Below are positions 50,298 to 60,692 of a stretch of 64,000 bases of DNA, piece after piece; within the stretch, counting starts at the first letter, position 1, and each line of letters begins with the position of its first letter. The notes beneath the pieces are model-generated. The model searched no databases and was not told the DNA's origin. It saw nothing but the letters and a program-made list of their open reading frames with translations. The position numbers and the translations under genes were made by a program. Location of the stretch: assembly GCF_015690355.1 (NCBI RefSeq), contig NZ_JADPRT010000002.1:124001-188000 (forward strand), in the 5' to 3' direction. This DNA is from Streptacidiphilus fuscans. GTDB taxonomy: Bacteria > Actinomycetota > Actinomycetes > Streptomycetales > Streptomycetaceae.

Positions 50298-51248
50298 TCA
50301 AAGGAACTCTCGACGAACTCTCAACGCACGTCTGGCTCGGGGCGTGGCCACGACCACACCCATAACGAGCGGAAGTTCCCCGGGAACCGGCCCGAGCGGT
50401 CCCTGGGAAGAAACTTGACGAACACTTTGCTGGCCGCCCGGCAGGGTCTGCCAGTGCGAGACCGGCCAGACGACCGCGACCGCCCTTCCCACCACGTCCT
50501 TCTCCGGCACGAACCCGCCGCCTGGCTCGGTCATGTGATAGCGGGAGTCGGCCGAGATGTCGCGGTGGTCACCCATGACCCACAACTCCCCCGCCGGGAC
50601 GGTCACCTTGAAGGGGATCCGGGACGGCGGGTTGCCGGGATAGAGGTACGGCTCGTCGATCGGCTTGCCGTTGACGGTGATCCGGCCGCTTCCGTCACAG
50701 CAGACGACGGTGTCGCCGGGCAGCCCGATCACACGCTTGATCAGGTCGCGGTCCGAGGGCAGCAGTCCGAGGAAGGTGAACGCGCTCTTGAGTGCGCCGA
50801 CCACCGGACTGGACGTCGGCACCGGGTCGTTCTTCAGCCAGTCGCTCGGGTCGTTGAAGACGATGACGTCACCGCGCTGCGGCTCCCAGCCGAACCACGG
50901 CGAGAGCTTGTCGACGGCGACACGGTCGCCGATCGCGATGGTGTTCTGCATCGACCCGGACGGGATGGAGAAGACCTGCACGAGGAAGGTCTGCAGCAGC
51001 AGCGTGATCGCCAGGGCGACCACGATCACCATCGGGATCTCCCGGGCGAGCGAACGGCGGCGGCGCCGCTTGGCGCGCTTGGCGCTACGGCGACGCTCGG
51101 CACGGCCCCGGCCGGCGCGGACGCCCTCCGGCCGATCGGCCTCCGCCGCCACCTCCGCGTGCGACGACCTGCCCCTGCTGCCCACCGACTCAGCCTCCCG
51201 ACGTGCCGGCGCGGCGGCCGGTCCGCTCATCCGACGCATTGATCTCAC
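50298..51248 (-). CDS. sipX: Type I signal peptidase (SipX-like)
   Basis: A 316-residue paralogue. Basic N-terminus, helix EIPMVIVVALAITLLLQTFLVQ, Ser in IPSGSMQNTI, Lys in RDLIKRVIGLPGD, and box E GDHRDISADSRYH. The first 59 nt overlap the end of the sipW gene in another frame, indicating translational coupling, unless a later start is used. Confidence 0.9.
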   Translation of the reverse strand: MRSMRRMSGPAAAPARREAESVGSRGRSSHAEVAAEADRPEGVRAGRGRAERRRSAKRAKRRRRRSLAREIPMVIVVALAITLLLQTFLVQVFSIPSGSMQNTIAIGDRVAVDKLSPWFGWEPQRGDVIVFNDPSDWLKNDPVPTSSPVVGALKSAFTFLGLLPSDRDLIKRVIGLPGDTVVCCDGSGRITVNGKPIDEPYLYPGNPPSRIPFKVTVPAGELWVMGDHRDISADSRYHMTEPGGGFVPEKDVVGRAVAVVWPVSHWQTLPGGQQSVRQVSSQGPLGPVPGELPLVMGVVVATPRARRALRVRREFL

Positions 51249-52056
51249 GGTCGAGGGTCGCGAACACCGACGGCCGGGCCAGCGAACGCCAGTGGCCGAC
51301 CGGAAGGATCACCCACTCGACCCGGCCGATCACCTTGTCGACCGGGACGAAGCCGCCGCCGGGGTCGCCCATGTGGTCCCGGGAGTCGGCGGAGACGGCG
51401 CGGTTGTCGCCCAGCACGAACAGCTTGCCCGGCGGCACCTTGACCACGAAGGGGAACGCGGAGGGCTTGGCCCCCGGGTAGAGATAGGAGCTCTCGTCGA
51501 GCGGAATCCCGTCGACGGTGACCCGGCCCTGGGCGTCGCAGCACTTCACCGTGTCGCCGCCGATGCCGATCACGCGCTTGACGAAGTCGTTGCCCGAACT
51601 GTCGCCCGTCGTGTCCTGGGAGTAGGTGTCGATGAACGAGCCGCGCCCGTCGAAGACGATCACGTCGCCGCGCTGCGGGCTGCCGCCGAAGTCGTAGGAG
51701 AGCTTGTTGACCAGCACCCGGTCCCCGACGGCGAGGTTGTTCTCCATCGAGCCGGAGGGGATGGTGAAGGGCTGCGCGACGAATCGGTTCACCAGGACCA
51801 GGACCACGGCGCAGACGACCACCAGCAGGGCCAACTCGCGGGCCCAGTACGGCCAGGTGCGCAGTCGCAGCGGCGAGAAGGGCACGGATTCGGTGTCTGC
51901 GCCCTCCTCCGCGGTGCCGTCCGCGGTGCAGTCCGTGGTGCCGTCCGTGGTGCCGTCCGTGGAAACGCCTGAGGACCGCGAGGACGTCGTCGCCCCTTCG
52001 TCGTCGACGGTGGGCGGGACGCTGTCGCGGTCCTCGGGAAGCTGCTGCGTTTCCAT
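51190..52056 (-). CDS. sipW: Type I signal peptidase (SipW-like)
   Basis: A 288-residue paralogue. Helix LALLVVVCAVVLVLVNRFVAQ, Ser in IPSGSMENNL, Lys in DFVKRVIGIGGD, box E GDNRAVSADSRDH. It has no C-terminal membrane anchor, unlike SipY and SipZ. First of the four after rplS. Confidence 0.9.
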   Translation of the reverse strand: METQQLPEDRDSVPPTVDDEGATTSSRSSGVSTDGTTDGTTDCTADGTAEEGADTESVPFSPLRLRTWPYWARELALLVVVCAVVLVLVNRFVAQPFTIPSGSMENNLAVGDRVLVNKLSYDFGGSPQRGDVIVFDGRGSFIDTYSQDTTGDSSGNDFVKRVIGIGGDTVKCCDAQGRVTVDGIPLDESSYLYPGAKPSAFPFVVKVPPGKLFVLGDNRAVSADSRDHMGDPGGGFVPVDKVIGRVEWVILPVGHWRSLARPSVFATLDREINASDERTGRRAGTSGG

Positions 52057-52127
52057 TGCCGCGCCAGCCTAAGCCATCAGGCTGGGCGGCCATGGACACG
52101 AGCGGATGAGCGGATGAGCCGAGAGGC

Positions 52128-52478
52128 TCAGCTCTCGCGCTTCTCCTTGATCTTCGCAGCCTTGCCGCGCAGGTCACGCAGGTAGTACAGCTTGGCGCGA
52201 CGCACGGCACCGCGGGTCACGACCTCGATCTTCTCGACGATCGGGGTGTGCACCGGGAAGGTGCGCTCCACGCCGACGTTGAAGCTGACCTTGCGGACCG
52301 TGAAGGTCTCGCGCACGCCCGCGCCCTGGCGACGGATGACGACGCCCTTGAACTGCTGGATACGGGAGCGGTTGCCCTCGATGACGCGAACGTGGACGTT
52401 CACGGTGTCGCCGGGGCGGAAGGTCGGGATGTCCGCGCGGACCGACGCGGCGTCGATCTCGCTGAGCAGGTTGCTCAT
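52128..52478 (-). CDS. rplS: 50S ribosomal protein L19
   Basis: A 116-residue protein ([37 protein letters not shown]). ATG 52478 with GGAGA 4 nt upstream. It follows trmD across a hairpin, in the order rpsP-khpA-rimM-trmD-rplS. Confidence 0.97.
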   Translation of the reverse strand: MSNLLSEIDAASVRADIPTFRPGDTVNVHVRVIEGNRSRIQQFKGVVIRRQGAGVRETFTVRKVSFNVGVERTFPVHTPIVEKIEVVTRGAVRRAKLYYLRDLRGKAAKIKEKRES

Positions 52479-52551
52479 GATCTCTCCATCACAGGCGCCA
52501 CAGGCCACCCGCGGAATCGTGTTTGATGATCCGCTGTGTGTCGCCCGGTTT

Positions 52552-52581
52552 CCGTCGTCTCCCCTGTGGCAGAGGCGACGG
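52552..52581 (-). terminator. Hairpin between trmD and rplS
   Basis: CCGTCGTCTC pairs with GAGGCGACGG (one G-T pair). It lies in the 162-nt trmD-rplS gap and could be a terminator or a leader structure of L19. Confidence 0.6.
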
Positions 52582-52640
52582 TCCTGCACGGTCCCTCCGA
52601 GGAGGAAGACCGCGTTCGGCCGAGGACAGGCAGCAAGGAG

Positions 52641-53462
52641 CTATTCTGCCATGTCCTCGGTGGCCTGGAGAAATCGGCCTTCGGCCTCGTCCCACCAGAC
52701 CCCGAGCCCGGCCAGCGCCTTGAGGTCGTGCTTGTCCATCATGCCGCGCTCCCAACGGGCCACCAGGTCGGGCCGGTTGGCAAGCGTACGGACGAACGCC
52801 TGCTCGCGCCGCCAGCGCGCGATCTTGGCGTGGTTGCCGCTGAGCAGCACCTCGGGCACCTCGTGGCCGCGCCACTCGGCGGGCTTGGTGTAGACGGGGC
52901 CCTCCAGCAGGTCGGCCATCCGGCCGGGCGCGAAGGAGTCGTCCTGGTGCGACTCGGCGTTGCCCAGCACGCCGGGCAGCAGCCGGGCGACGGCCTCGAC
53001 GATCACCAGCACGGCCACCTCGCCGCCGGCCAGCACGTAGTCGCCGATGGACACCTCGACCACCGGCATCCGCGCCGCCGCGTCGTCGATCACCCGGCGG
53101 TCGATGCCCTCGTAGCGGGCCGGCGCGAAGGCCAACCACGGCTCTGCGGCGAGCTGCTGGGCCAGCTCCTGGGTGAACGGGCGCCCGCTCGGGGTCGGCA
53201 CGACGAGGGTCGGCACGGCGCCCTCGCCCGGGCCGGAGGCGACCACCGCGTCCAGGGCCTCGGCCCAGGGCTGCGGCTTCATCACCATGCCGGGGCCGCC
53301 GCCGTACGGGGTGTCGTCCACGGTGCGGTGCACGTCGTGGGTGAACTCGCGCAGTTCGTGCAGGCGCACGTCCAGCTGGCCGCGGGCCCGGGCCTTGCCG
53401 ACCAGGGAGAGGTCGAGCGGCGCGAGGTACTCGGGGAAGATCGTGACGACGTCGATCCGCAT
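52641..53462 (-). CDS. trmD: tRNA (guanine(37)-N(1))-methyltransferase
   Basis: A 273-residue SPOUT enzyme with the trefoil knot motifs [22 protein letters not shown]-like [11 protein letters not shown] and [27 protein letters not shown]. Makes m1G37. Shares one base with the rimM stop. Confidence 0.96.
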   Translation of the reverse strand: MRIDVVTIFPEYLAPLDLSLVGKARARGQLDVRLHELREFTHDVHRTVDDTPYGGGPGMVMKPQPWAEALDAVVASGPGEGAVPTLVVPTPSGRPFTQELAQQLAAEPWLAFAPARYEGIDRRVIDDAAARMPVVEVSIGDYVLAGGEVAVLVIVEAVARLLPGVLGNAESHQDDSFAPGRMADLLEGPVYTKPAEWRGHEVPEVLLSGNHAKIARWRREQAFVRTLANRPDLVARWERGMMDKHDLKALAGLGVWWDEAEGRFLQATEDMAE

Positions 53463-54085
53463 CAGGCGTCGGCCTCGCCGGTCTTCTCGTCGTTCTTCTC
53501 GTCGTTCTGGACGGTCTCGTCGGCCTCGTTCTCGTCGGCGTCCGACTCCGGACGCGTGGTGGCGACGACGGCGTCGGCGGGGTCCAGGAGGCCGGGCGGC
53601 GGGGTGATCACGACCCGCTGCTCATCGATGTCGATCTCCGGGACGAACGCGTTGACGAAGGGGACCAGCACCTCGGTGCCGTCCGGCTTGGTGATGTTCA
53701 GCAGGTCCTGGTAGGGCAGGTGCAGGACCTCGGTCAGCTCCCCGACCGGCGTGCCGTCGGCGAGCTGGACGTCCATGCCGACCAGCTGGTGGTCGTAGAA
53801 CTCGTCCGGGTCCTCGGGGCTCTCCTCCGGGTCGATCTCGGCGATCAGCAGGGTGCCGCGCAGCGCCTCGGCCGCGTTCCGGTCGTCGACCCCCGCGAAG
53901 CGCAGCAGCAGGCGTCCGCTGTGCACCTTTCCGGACGCGACGGTCAGCGGACCGGCGGAGCTCGGGTCCGTCATCAGCACCGCGCCGGGGCCGAGCCTGA
54001 GCTCGGGCTCGTCGGTGCGCACCTCCACCGAGACATCGCCCTTGATGCCGTGGGCGCGGCCGATCCGGCCGACGATGAGCTGCAC
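53462..54085 (-). CDS. rimM: 16S rRNA processing protein RimM
   Basis: A 207-residue protein binding S19 during 30S maturation. N-terminal [27 protein letters not shown]-barrel-like [21 protein letters not shown]...[11 protein letters not shown], and an acidic tail of about 30 residues. Confidence 0.95.
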   Translation of the reverse strand: MQLIVGRIGRAHGIKGDVSVEVRTDEPELRLGPGAVLMTDPSSAGPLTVASGKVHSGRLLLRFAGVDDRNAAEALRGTLLIAEIDPEESPEDPDEFYDHQLVGMDVQLADGTPVGELTEVLHLPYQDLLNITKPDGTEVLVPFVNAFVPEIDIDEQRVVITPPPGLLDPADAVVATTRPESDADENEADETVQNDEKNDEKTGEADA

Positions 54086-54172
54086 TGTTCCTGGTCTCCT
54101 TCAGGAGAGGTGAGATGAGGTCGCAGGTCCGAGACGGACGAAGCAGAAACGGACGAGGCAAAAAGCAGAAGG

Positions 54173-54203
54173 GCCGACTGGGATCAAGGATCCCAGCCGG
54201 CCC
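54173..54203 (-). terminator. Hairpin between khpA and rimM
   Basis: GGCCGACTGGGATC pairs with GATCCCAGCCGGCC (13 of 14) around AAG. It lies 47 nt after the khpA stop, so it could reduce read-through into rimM-trmD. Confidence 0.8.
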
Positions 54204-54249
54204 CGAGAGGCGCCTTTCGGCGAACCCCAAGCGATCCAGCGCGAGCGCG

Positions 54250-54489
54250 TCAGCGCACGCTGTCCACGTCGACGAGGTCGACCCGGACACTGCGGCCGCC
54301 GAGCGCGGTCACCACGGTGCGCAGCGCACGCGCGGTCCGGCCGCCACGGCCGATGACCTTGCCGAGGTCCTCCGGGTGCACGCGCACCTCGAGGATCCGG
54401 CCCCGGCGCAGCTCGCGCGAGCGGACCTGGACGTCGTCCGGGTTCTCGACGATCCCCTTCACCAGGTGCTCAAGGGCCTCTTCGAGCAT
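54250..54489 (-). CDS. khpA: KH-domain RNA-binding protein KhpA
   Basis: A 79-residue single KH domain with the GRGG loop in LGKVIGRGGRTARALRTVV. Forms RNA-binding complexes with KhpB in many Gram-positives. Starts 2 nt after the rpsP stop. Confidence 0.93.
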   Translation of the reverse strand: MLEEALEHLVKGIVENPDDVQVRSRELRRGRILEVRVHPEDLGKVIGRGGRTARALRTVVTALGGRSVRVDLVDVDSVR

Positions 54490-54491
54490 GA

Positions 54492-54935
54492 TCACGCCTC
54501 GGCGGAAGCGTCGGACTCGGCCGCGGCGGCGTCCTCGTCCTTCTTCTCCGTCTTCTTGGACTTCGGAGTGATGGCCACACCGGTGGTCTCGCTCTCGAAG
54601 CCGGCAACGGCCTTGGCGAACAGGTGGGAGAAGTCCGTCACCTTGGGCTCGGCGACCTTCAGCGGCGCCGGGGCCTCCAGGCCCTTGAACTTCTGCCAGT
54701 CGCCGGTCAGCTTCAGGATGGCGAGGACGGCCTCGGTCGGCTGGGCGCCGACACTGAGCCAGTACTGCGCGCGGTCGCCGTCGACCTGGATGATCGAGGG
54801 GTCGTAGGTCGGCTGGTAGATGCCGATCTCCTCGATCGCACGACCGTCACGCTTGGTGCGGGCGTCGGCGACGACGATGCGGTAGTGCGGGGAGCGAATC
54901 TTGCCGAGACGCTTCAGCTTGATCTTGACTGCCAC
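54492..54935 (-). CDS. rpsP: 30S ribosomal protein S16
   Basis: A 147-residue S16 ([24 protein letters not shown]). The usual 80-residue core is followed by an actinobacterial extension ending in Lys/Glu/Ala-rich sequence. First gene of the rpsP-khpA-rimM-trmD block. The 340-nt gap upstream contains its promoter region and the terminator of the next gene. Confidence 0.96.
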   Translation of the reverse strand: MAVKIKLKRLGKIRSPHYRIVVADARTKRDGRAIEEIGIYQPTYDPSIIQVDGDRAQYWLSVGAQPTEAVLAILKLTGDWQKFKGLEAPAPLKVAEPKVTDFSHLFAKAVAGFESETTGVAITPKSKKTEKKDEDAAAAESDASAEA

Positions 54936-55229
54936 TGGAGTGGTTCTCCTGGTTTTGACGTGGGTGAGCAGCCACGCATTCCACGTGGGGTTGCGGCTGC
55001 CGGCTGCTCTACGGACACGTCAGCCGGAGGAGAGAGGGGTCCTGCTCGGCTGCCGAGTACTCAGCTGTCCATTCTGCCATATCGCCGGGATACCCCTGAC
55101 CGCGGTGGGCCGGTGACGACGAGGCCGGGCGCGTGCGCAGCACGAAGGCGCAGTCGGCACGGGGAGACGACTGCGTGGGCGTCGGTCGCGGGTCGGGCAG
55201 GACCCACGACGGGCGCGGTTCGGTGCGAC

Positions 55230-55245
55230 GGCACCGTTCGGTGCC
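55230..55245 (-). terminator. Short perfect hairpin after the HEXXH/zinc-ribbon gene
   Basis: GGCACCG-TT-CGGTGCC, 31 nt beyond the stop at 55276. Nothing else is seen in 54936-55275. Confidence 0.65.
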
Positions 55246-55275
55246 ACGGGACGGACGGACGGAGGAGCGACGGCC

Positions 55276-55875
55276 TCAGCGGCGCGTGCGCGGCTCGGCG
55301 ATCTGGAAGACCTCACCGCAGTTGCCGCAGACGATAGGGGCCTGCGACAGCACGGACGGGACGACGCGGACGTTGCGCCCGCAGCCGCAGACCGCCTTGA
55401 CCCGGACTCCGCCACCGGACGAGCCGTGACGCGTGGCCGGACCACGGAAGGTGCGCGACCGGTCGAGCGTCCCGCTGGTCGCCGCGGCGTGGTCGCCGAG
55501 CGCCTGCTGCAGGCGATCAATCGTTTCCGCGTAACGATCACGGGTGTCCGGGCGCATGGTCACCAGGGAGAAACCGGAGCTCGGGTGCGGATCGGCGTTG
55601 TGGTCCAGGCCGAGTTCGTCGGCGAGGGCCAGGAAGCGGCGGTTGTGGTAGCGCCCGGCCCGGGAGGTGTCCCGGATTCCGCGCGCGGCGGCGAGGCCGT
55701 GGGCGGCCTCGTGCAGAAGCCGTTCGAAGCCCAGCTCGGTGCCGCATGCCGAGGACGACTCCCCGATCAGCGACTCCGGGGCTGCGAGATTCGGCAGGTC
55801 GGAGTGGAAGCGCTGGATGTCGCTCCAGGCGACGGCCAGCTCGGCGGCGAGAACCAATGGTTGTGTCGTGCTCAC
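55276..55875 (-). CDS. SprT-like HEXXH protein with C-terminal zinc ribbon
   Basis: A 199-residue protein. HEAAH in RLLHEAAHGLAAARGI (about 52-67) followed by a YHNRRFLALADELGL segment resembles SprT-type metalloprotease folds. The C-terminus has CGCGRNVRV...IVCGNCGEVF, two Cys pairs forming a zinc ribbon. Conserved in streptomycetes next to proS and rpsP. Proteolytic activity is not shown; DNA- or RNA-associated roles are possible. GTG 55875 is chosen because conserved text begins there (STTQPLVLAAELAVAW). Confidence 0.75.
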   Translation of the reverse strand: MSTTQPLVLAAELAVAWSDIQRFHSDLPNLAAPESLIGESSSACGTELGFERLLHEAAHGLAAARGIRDTSRAGRYHNRRFLALADELGLDHNADPHPSSGFSLVTMRPDTRDRYAETIDRLQQALGDHAAATSGTLDRSRTFRGPATRHGSSGGGVRVKAVCGCGRNVRVVPSVLSQAPIVCGNCGEVFQIAEPRTRR

Positions 55876-56035
55876 GCAACGCAAACGAGGGAGGGTTCCG
55901 CGATGTTCCGCAGAATTCATGATTGTTGAAGGCTTTATTTTTTCGTGACCTGCGCCACATCCCGGCGTCAATCACCACAAAGACATCACTCTTCCGTCAT
56001 CTCCCTTTTGGGGGAAGAGAGTTGACGAAAATGGA

Positions 56036-56080
56036 CGAGCCGGCCCGGCACTCCCCAGGTGGGGAGGCCGAACCGGCTCG
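56036..56080 (-). terminator. Nested hairpin after proS
   Basis: CGAGCCGG/CCGGCTCG outer stem with inner CTCCCC-AGGT-GGGGAG. It lies 62 nt after the proS stop. A second hairpin (GTCATCTC/GAGATGAC, 56101-56123) is nearer the stop. Confidence 0.85.
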
Positions 56081-56141
56081 ACTACGTCATTCGACCGACC
56101 GTCATCTCAACGTTCGAGATGACCGCGTGCTGTCGAAGGGC

Positions 56142-57554
56142 TCAGTACGCGCGGGCGACGATCGCGATGTTGCCCGCCTGGTCGTCCGTGGCCGGGACGG
56201 AGCCGTCCTCGGCGACGATGCAGCGGACCGAGACGCCCTGCTCGGCCAGCTTGGCCTCGCCCTCCGGGCCGAGCTCGGCCCAGGACATCCGGCCCCACCC
56301 GGTCGCGGCGGCCTCGACGGCCTCGTCCAGCGTGGAGACGTCGACGGTGCGGGACTCGCGGCGCTCGCGGGACTGGCGCAGCAGCAGCGCCTGGTCCTCC
56401 TCCAGGATCGTCGGCACCAGGGTGGCCAGCGCGTCGGTGCTGACCGGCTCCTTGCCGCCGGCGATCCGGCGGACCAGCATGGCGGTGCCGTTCTCCAGGT
56501 CGCGCGGGCCGACCTCGATACGGACCGGGACGCCCTTGAGCTCCCAGTCCACGGCGCGACGGCCGAACGGGGTGTCGGTCTTGTCGTCGACGACGACGCG
56601 GACCCCGGCGGCCTCCAGCTCGGCGCCGATCTCGCGGACCTTGGCCAGCACCGCGTCGTCGCCCTTGATCGCCAGGACCACGGCCTGGACGGCGGCGAGG
56701 CGCGGCGGGACGCGCAGGCCGCTGTCGTCGCCGTGCGACATGATCAGGCCGCCGACCATACGGGTGGAGACACCCCAGGAGGTCTGCCAGACGTGCTCGC
56801 GCTCGCCCTCGCCCTTGAGGTAGGTCGTGTTGAAGGCCTTGGCGAAGTTCTGGCCCAGCTCGTGGCTGGTGCCCATCTGCAGGGCCTTGCCGTCGCCCAT
56901 CATGCTCTCGAGGGTGAGGGTGTTGATGGCGCCCGCGAACCGCTCCTTGGCCGTCTTGCGGCCGAGGACCACGTCGATGCCGAGGATGTTGGTCATGAAG
57001 TCGCCGTAGACGTCCGTGTGGATCAACGACGCGTACGCGTGCGCGTCCTCGTAGGTGGCGTGGGCCGTGTGGCCCTCCTGCCAGAGGAACTCGGTGGTGC
57101 GCAGGAAGACGCGGGGACGCAGCTCCCAGCGGACCACGTTGGCCCACTGGTTGATGAGCAGCGGCAGGTCGCGGTGGCTCTGCACCCACTTGGAGAAGTA
57201 CTCGTTGATGATCGTCTCGGAGGTCGGCCGGACAACGATCGGCTCCTCCAGGTCCTTGCCGCCACCGTGGGTGACCACGGCGAGCTCGGGCGCGAAGCCC
57301 TCGACGTGCTCGGCCTCACGGGTGAGGTAGGACTGCGGGATGAACAGCGGGAAGTAGGCGTTCTGCGCGCCCGCCTTCTTGATCCGCGCGTCCATCTCCT
57401 GCTGCATCCGCTCCCACAGGCCGTAGCCGTACGGTCGGATGACCATGGTGCCGCGCACCGGACCGTTGTCGGCCAGCTCGGCCTTGCTGATCAGATCCTG
57501 GTACCAGCGCGGGAAGTCGTCCGCCTGGGGGGTGAGAACGGGAGCCTTTGCCAT
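56142..57554 (-). CDS. proS: Prolyl-tRNA synthetase
   Basis: A 470-residue class II synthetase of the short, archaeal/eukaryal-like form without the editing insertion. N-terminal DDFPRWYQDLISKAELADNGPVRGTMVIRPYGYGLWE, motif 2 VRWELRPRVFLRTTEFLWQEGHTAHA, and a motif 3-like stretch at GLIMSHGDDSGLRVPPRLA; the C-terminal end has the family YC-type variation. ATG 57554; the frame is open upstream without a ribosome site. Confidence 0.94.
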   Translation of the reverse strand: MAKAPVLTPQADDFPRWYQDLISKAELADNGPVRGTMVIRPYGYGLWERMQQEMDARIKKAGAQNAYFPLFIPQSYLTREAEHVEGFAPELAVVTHGGGKDLEEPIVVRPTSETIINEYFSKWVQSHRDLPLLINQWANVVRWELRPRVFLRTTEFLWQEGHTAHATYEDAHAYASLIHTDVYGDFMTNILGIDVVLGRKTAKERFAGAINTLTLESMMGDGKALQMGTSHELGQNFAKAFNTTYLKGEGEREHVWQTSWGVSTRMVGGLIMSHGDDSGLRVPPRLAAVQAVVLAIKGDDAVLAKVREIGAELEAAGVRVVVDDKTDTPFGRRAVDWELKGVPVRIEVGPRDLENGTAMLVRRIAGGKEPVSTDALATLVPTILEEDQALLLRQSRERRESRTVDVSTLDEAVEAAATGWGRMSWAELGPEGEAKLAEQGVSVRCIVAEDGSVPATDDQAGNIAIVARAY

Positions 57555-57754
57555 GGGGCGAATGGTACGGGGCATCCCGGGGTGGGCTCCAATCCGTTCC
57601 ACGCCGCGCCGAGTCTGCGCCGCGCTCGTCTTCTTGGGAAGAGCCCGCCCGGCCTATGGACGCCGGGCGGCTCCCGCGCTTGATTGGAGGCAGGTCCCGG
57701 GCGGCGACGCCGGGGCCCTCCCCCGGGCTCGACCGAAGGTGAGGAGCCGTCAGC

Positions 57755-58600
57755 ATGGCCTTGGCTCAGGTGACTCCGCAGGTGACTCCGTTGACGGGCT
57801 CGTCGGGCGCACGGGCCCGGCAGCGGGCGCGCGACTGGGCGGAGATCCAGGAACGCATGCTGGTCCCCCTCTACCAGGCGGTCTACGACCGGCTGGAGGT
57901 CGGCGCGGCGACGTCCGTGCTCGGTCTCGGCTGCCGCTCCGGCCTGGCCCTGTTGCTGGCCGCGGCGCGCGGCGCGGAGGTCGCGGGCCTGGAACCCGAG
58001 GCGGAGCTGCGGGCGCTGGCGCAGGGCCGCGAGCTGCGGGTCCTCGCGGAGGTCTGGCGTGAGGTCGGGCGTGACGTCGGGCGTGAGGTCGGGCTCGGCG
58101 GCGGTGGCGCGTCTCAGCACTCGCTGGTCACCGCGTTCGAGCACCTCACCTGCACCGCGGATCCGCAGGCACTGGTCCACGACGCGGCCCGGCTGACCGT
58201 GCGCGGTGGCCATGTCGCGCTGGCGACCTGGGGCCCGGAGGAGCGCTGCGAGTCCGCGCCCGTCCTCGACATCGCCCGCCGCCTCGCGGACCCGCTCCGG
58301 CGCGGCGGCTACGCGCCCTTCGCGCTGAGCGCGCCCGGCGCGGTGGAGCGCCTCATCGAACGCGCGGGCCTCCGGCCCGCCGGGGGCGGGCGCGTCTGCT
58401 GCCCGTACGCGTACCCCGACCTGGAGTCGGCGGTGCGCGGGCTGATGTCCACGGGCGTCTTCGAACCGGCGGTGGGGTTCTCCGGCGAGCGCCTGGTGGA
58501 GAAGGAGCTGCGCGAGGCGCTGTTCCCGTGGGTACGGGAGGACGGCACGGTGCGGATGGAGAACGTCTTCCGGTACGTGATTGCTGAGCGGGTCAGGTAG
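57755..58600 (+). CDS. SAM-dependent methyltransferase-like protein
   Basis: A 281-residue protein. SAM motif I is weakened (VLGLGCRSGLALLL, about 54-67). Later parts match class I methyltransferases (VHDAARLTVRGGHVALATWG; VFEPAVGFSGERLVEKELREAL). Residues about 101-113 contain EVWREVGRDVGREVG, from a 12-nt near-repeat in the DNA. Divergent from proS. Substrate unknown. Confidence 0.78.
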   Translation: MALAQVTPQVTPLTGSSGARARQRARDWAEIQERMLVPLYQAVYDRLEVGAATSVLGLGCRSGLALLLAAARGAEVAGLEPEAELRALAQGRELRVLAEVWREVGRDVGREVGLGGGGASQHSLVTAFEHLTCTADPQALVHDAARLTVRGGHVALATWGPEERCESAPVLDIARRLADPLRRGGYAPFALSAPGAVERLIERAGLRPAGGGRVCCPYAYPDLESAVRGLMSTGVFEPAVGFSGERLVEKELREALFPWVREDGTVRMENVFRYVIAERVR

Positions 58601-58626
58601 CGCTATCGCAGGTGGCTGCACTACCT

Positions 58627-58729
58627 GGGGGCGCGGGGAACTGCGCGAGCAACCGCCCTGTGCGGATGGCCCTGTACGTTCGGCGCATCACCTGGGTGGG
58701 TGGCTTGTCGCGCAGTTCCCCGCGCCCCC
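58627..58729. repeat. Inverted copies of a dispersed streptomycete intergenic element
   Basis: A 22-nt unit (GGGGGCGCGGGGAACTGCGC plus GA) at 58627-58648 is repeated exactly inverted at 58708-58729, between the convergent methyltransferase and ftsH genes. The pair can form a terminator. The same core recurs at 61273-61292, and I know it as a common intergenic sequence in streptomycete genomes. Confidence 0.85.
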
Positions 58730-58740
58730 GGGGTGTCCTC

Positions 58741-60672
58741 TCAGCCGATCTGCTCCGCGTCCACCCGCCGGTGGACACCGGCGATGCGGTAGGCGTCCTC
58801 CTCGTCCAGCGTCTCGTGTTCCATCAGCGCCTCGGCCAACGCGTCGAGCTTCTCGCGGTGTTCGACCAGCTTGCGGCAGGCCTCCTCGTAGCACTCGGAG
58901 ACGATGCGCCGCGCCTCCTGGTCGACCGCGTCCAGCGTGCTCGGGGCAGCCGCCAGGCCGTACGCGCCCTGGGTGTCGTTCGGGATCGCGGTCAGGCGGC
59001 CGACCCGGTCGCTCATGCCCCAGCGGCCCGCCATGCCGCGGGCCAGGTTGGTGACCTGCTCCAGATCGCTCTCCGCGCCCGTCGTGATCACGCCGTAGAC
59101 GACCTGCTCGGCCGCCATCCCGCCGAGTGCGCCGATGATCCGGCCGCGCAGGTACTCCTCGGTGTACGAGTAGCGGTCCGCGTCCGGGGTGGAGAGCGTC
59201 ACGCCGAGGGCGCGTCCGCGCGGGACGATGGTGATCTTGCGGACCGGGTCCGCTCCCGGCTGCAGCATGCCGAGCAGCGCGTGCCCGGACTCGTGGTACG
59301 CCGTGCGCAGGCGGTCCGCGTCCGGCATCACCAGCGTGCGGACCGCGCCGAGCTGGACCTTCTCCAGTGCCTCGGAGAAGTCGCGGGCGGAGACCTGGTC
59401 GTCCTTGCGCTTGACCGCGAGCAGCGCCGCCTCGTTGGCCAGGTTGGCCAGTTCCGCGCCGGTCATGCCGGGGGTGGTCTTGGCGACCTGCTCCAGGTCG
59501 ACATCGTCCGCGAGCGGCTTGTCGCGGGTGTGGATCTTGAGGATCGCCTCACGGCCGGTCCGGTCCGGCGGGCTGACCATGACCGTGCGGTCGAAGCGAC
59601 CGGGCCGCAGCAGCGCCGGGTCCAGCACGTCGGAGCGGTTGGTCGCGGCGAGGACCACGACGCCCTCGGAGCCGGAGAACCCGTCCATCTCGGTGAGGAT
59701 CTGATTGAGCGTCTGCTCGCGCTCGTCGTGACCGCCGACGGAGTTGCCACCGCCGCGGGCGCGGCCGATGGTGTCGATCTCGTCGATGAAGATGATCGCG
59801 GGGGCGACCTTGCGCGCCTCCGCGAAGAGCTCGCGCACCCGGGACGCGCCGACGCCGACGATCATCTCGATGAACTCCGAGGCCGAGGCGGAGAAGAACG
59901 GGACGCCCGCCTCACCGGCCACCGCGCGGGCCAGCAGCGTCTTGCCGGTGCCGGGCGGGCCCGCGAGCAGGACACCGCGCGGCATCTTCGCGCCGAGCTT
60001 GCGGTACTCGTCCGGCCGGCGCAGGAAGTCGACGACCTCGGTCAGCTCGCCCTTGACCTCGTCGATCCCGGCCACGTCGGCGAAGGTGGTCCGGATGCCG
60101 CCGGGCAGCGTCTCGACCGGCTTCGGCGGGGCCTTCCTGGCCAGTCCGCCCATGCCGCCGCCGGCGCTCATCCGGCGCGCGATGAAAACCCAGAGCAGGA
60201 CAAGAAGCAGCATCGGCGCGAGCGAGAGCAGCAGGTTGGCCAGGAAGCTGCGCTCCTTGACCACCGGCTCGGCGTCGACCTTGACGTTCTGCGCGGTCAG
60301 CTCGGACCAGAGCTGGTCGTTGGCGAAGGTGGGCCGCTGGGTGCTGAACTGCTGGTACGTCTTCTTGCTGTCGTCGGGCTGCGGTTGGGCGCTCTTGAGC
60401 TTGCCCTGGATGCTGTCGCCCTTGGCGTAGATCTCGGAGACCTGACCGGCGTTCAGCTGCTTGGTGAACTCGGTGTACGGGACGCTGATGCTGCCGCCGT
60501 TGCCGAAGAGGTTCAGCAGCGCGTCGACCAGGAGGAAGACGATCAGCGCGGTGAGCAGCATGCTGAACCAGCTGCGGCGCGAGGGTTTGTTCGGGGTGGG
60601 CGGAGGGGGTGGTGCCCCCTCCGAGCGCCAGAGCTTGTCGGGATCCTCGCGGGGCGGCACAGGGCTGGTCAC
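58741..60672 (-). CDS. ftsH: ATP-dependent zinc metalloprotease FtsH
   Basis: A 643-residue membrane protease. Membrane helices at about 35-55 and 145-165, Walker A GPPGTGKT at 238-245, Walker B IIFIDEID at 293-300, second region of homology with [20 protein letters not shown], and zinc site HESGH at 460-464. Degrades misfolded membrane proteins. GTG 60672 is preferred since the text after it ([24 protein letters not shown]) matches family N-termini; ATG 60726 overlapping the GNAT gene is an alternative. Confidence 0.94.
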   Translation of the reverse strand: MTSPVPPREDPDKLWRSEGAPPPPPTPNKPSRRSWFSMLLTALIVFLLVDALLNLFGNGGSISVPYTEFTKQLNAGQVSEIYAKGDSIQGKLKSAQPQPDDSKKTYQQFSTQRPTFANDQLWSELTAQNVKVDAEPVVKERSFLANLLLSLAPMLLLVLLWVFIARRMSAGGGMGGLARKAPPKPVETLPGGIRTTFADVAGIDEVKGELTEVVDFLRRPDEYRKLGAKMPRGVLLAGPPGTGKTLLARAVAGEAGVPFFSASASEFIEMIVGVGASRVRELFAEARKVAPAIIFIDEIDTIGRARGGGNSVGGHDEREQTLNQILTEMDGFSGSEGVVVLAATNRSDVLDPALLRPGRFDRTVMVSPPDRTGREAILKIHTRDKPLADDVDLEQVAKTTPGMTGAELANLANEAALLAVKRKDDQVSARDFSEALEKVQLGAVRTLVMPDADRLRTAYHESGHALLGMLQPGADPVRKITIVPRGRALGVTLSTPDADRYSYTEEYLRGRIIGALGGMAAEQVVYGVITTGAESDLEQVTNLARGMAGRWGMSDRVGRLTAIPNDTQGAYGLAAAPSTLDAVDQEARRIVSECYEEACRKLVEHREKLDALAEALMEHETLDEEDAYRIAGVHRRVDAEQIG

Positions 60673-60692
60673 CCTTCGGACAATACGGACAA

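Noticed and set aside
48063..52056. Tandem signal peptidases as an assembly duplication
   Set aside because: The four sequences are strongly diverged and the arrangement is known in streptomycetes.
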